Below are positions 63,552 through 64,000 of a stretch of 64,000 nt of DNA, one piece after another. Source of the DNA: Chromatocurvus halotolerans. Lineage in GTDB: Bacteria > Pseudomonadota > Gammaproteobacteria > Pseudomonadales > Halieaceae. The stretch is from contig NZ_SLWX01000003.1 of assembly GCF_004340525.1 (NCBI RefSeq), positions 62,001-126,000 on the forward strand, in the 5' to 3' direction. Within the stretch, counting starts at the first letter, position 1. The number at the start of each line of letters is the position of its first letter. A program made the translations under genes and the position numbers. The notes under the pieces were generated by a model that was not told the DNA's origin, did no database searches, and worked only from the letters and a program-made list of their open reading frames with translations.

Positions 63552-64000
63552 TCAGGCAGCGTTCTGCTGCTCCAGTCGCTCGCTGCTGCGCCCGCCATCA
63601 ATCTCGATGCGGCGAGGTTTCATGGTCTCGGGAATTTCCCGCTCAAGTTCCACGTGCAGAAGACCGTTCTCGAGTCGGGCCCCGTTCACCTTGACGTGCT
63701 CGGCGAGCTGGAACTTGCGCTCGAAATTGCGCGCTGCAATGCCCTGGTACAGGAAATTCGGCTCACTGTCGGCGGATTCCTGTCGGCCGGTAATTACCAG
63801 CGTATTCTGCTCGCTGGTAATCTCCAGTTCGTCTTCCCGGAAGCCCGCCACTGCCATGGTGATGCGGTATTTGTTTTCCTCGACCAGCTCGATGTTGTAG
63901 GGCGGGAAGCTCGGCTTGCTGTCCCGTGCCACGCTGTCGAGCAGGGATGCCATGCGGTCGAAGCCGATGGCCGATTGGTACAGCGGTGAAAAATCGATGG
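63552..64000 (-). CDS. ibpA: IbpA-type small heat-shock protein (5' end outside window)
   Basis: The frame runs from a stop at 63552 through the window edge; the Met at 63953 is internal because [13 protein letters not shown], the characteristic IbpA N-terminus, is encoded upstream of it. About 148 residues are visible. The alpha-crystallin domain includes [27 protein letters not shown], the [16 protein letters not shown] strand region and the [10 protein letters not shown] motif, followed by a C-terminal PRRIEID, where RIEI is the I-x-I oligomerisation motif. It should hold unfolding proteins for DnaK/ClpB. Confidence 0.9.
   Translation of the reverse strand, partial: IDFSPLYQSAIGFDRMASLLDSVARDSKPSFPPYNIELVEENKYRITMAVAGFREDELEITSEQNTLVITGRQESADSEPNFLYQGIAARNFERKFQLAEHVKVNGARLENGLLHVELEREIPETMKPRRIEIDGGRSSERLEQQNAA

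Overview
This is about 64 kb of GC-rich (roughly 60-65% by eye), gene-dense bacterial chromosome. No transposase, integrase, phage gene or CRISPR array is visible. The gene content points to a free-living, probably marine gammaproteobacterium; something near Halieaceae/Cellvibrionales is my guess from family resemblance, not a proven placement. Pointers are an E. coli-type PlsB, DbpA, an IscR with exact E. coli cysteine numbering, a SUF operon with SufT, TonB-dependent uptake, SelO and a wax-ester/DGAT-type acyltransferase.

Region 1 (1-18853) is an exported-hydrolase island. A forward run carries an esterase fragment, an M20 peptidase, a Tat-exported M24 peptidase, an S9 prolyl-oligopeptidase-type enzyme, an M1 lipoprotein aminopeptidase and a second M24 enzyme. 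It meets, across a perfect terminator hairpin, a reverse run of TonB-dependent receptor, PhoD phosphatase, DUF885 protein, CocE/S15-type hydrolase and a third M24 enzyme. Nearly all carry Sec, Tat or lipoprotein signals. A three-unit Pho-box-like repeat with a well-placed -10 precedes the receptor.

Region 2 (19042-25508) holds tRNA-Val(GAC), dbpA, an exported amidohydrolase, a 2OG-Fe(II) oxygenase and a DUF2868/DUF3482 membrane-protein/GTPase pair. Three long palindromes with a shared core and compensating base changes sit just upstream of the three forward genes. One of them supplies the last codons of dbpA.

Region 3 (25570-34791, reverse) holds a Na+/Pi symporter, a small helical protein and a PstS-like lipoprotein behind a Pho-box-like site, with no PstCAB. 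Upstream of these lie PEP carboxylase, a dihydroorotate dehydrogenase fused to its electron-transfer subunit, a methyltransferase and SelO.

Region 4 (34939-50845) holds a D-aminoacylase-type amidohydrolase, two c-di-GMP enzymes, a glycine-zipper lipoprotein, AsmA, a Cho-like nuclease coupled to a photolyase-family protein, a membrane retropepsin, PlsB, the acyltransferase with a histone-like basic tail, and a TetR regulator.

Region 5 (50945-56491) is an AtuA-like/acyl-CoA carboxylase operon, divergent from the TetR gene with a candidate operator between them. Region 6 (56609-63515) is an IscR-controlled SUF operon: iscR, sufB, sufC, sufD, sufS, a sufA-like gene, sufT and sufE. The window ends inside an IbpA-type small heat-shock gene on the reverse strand.
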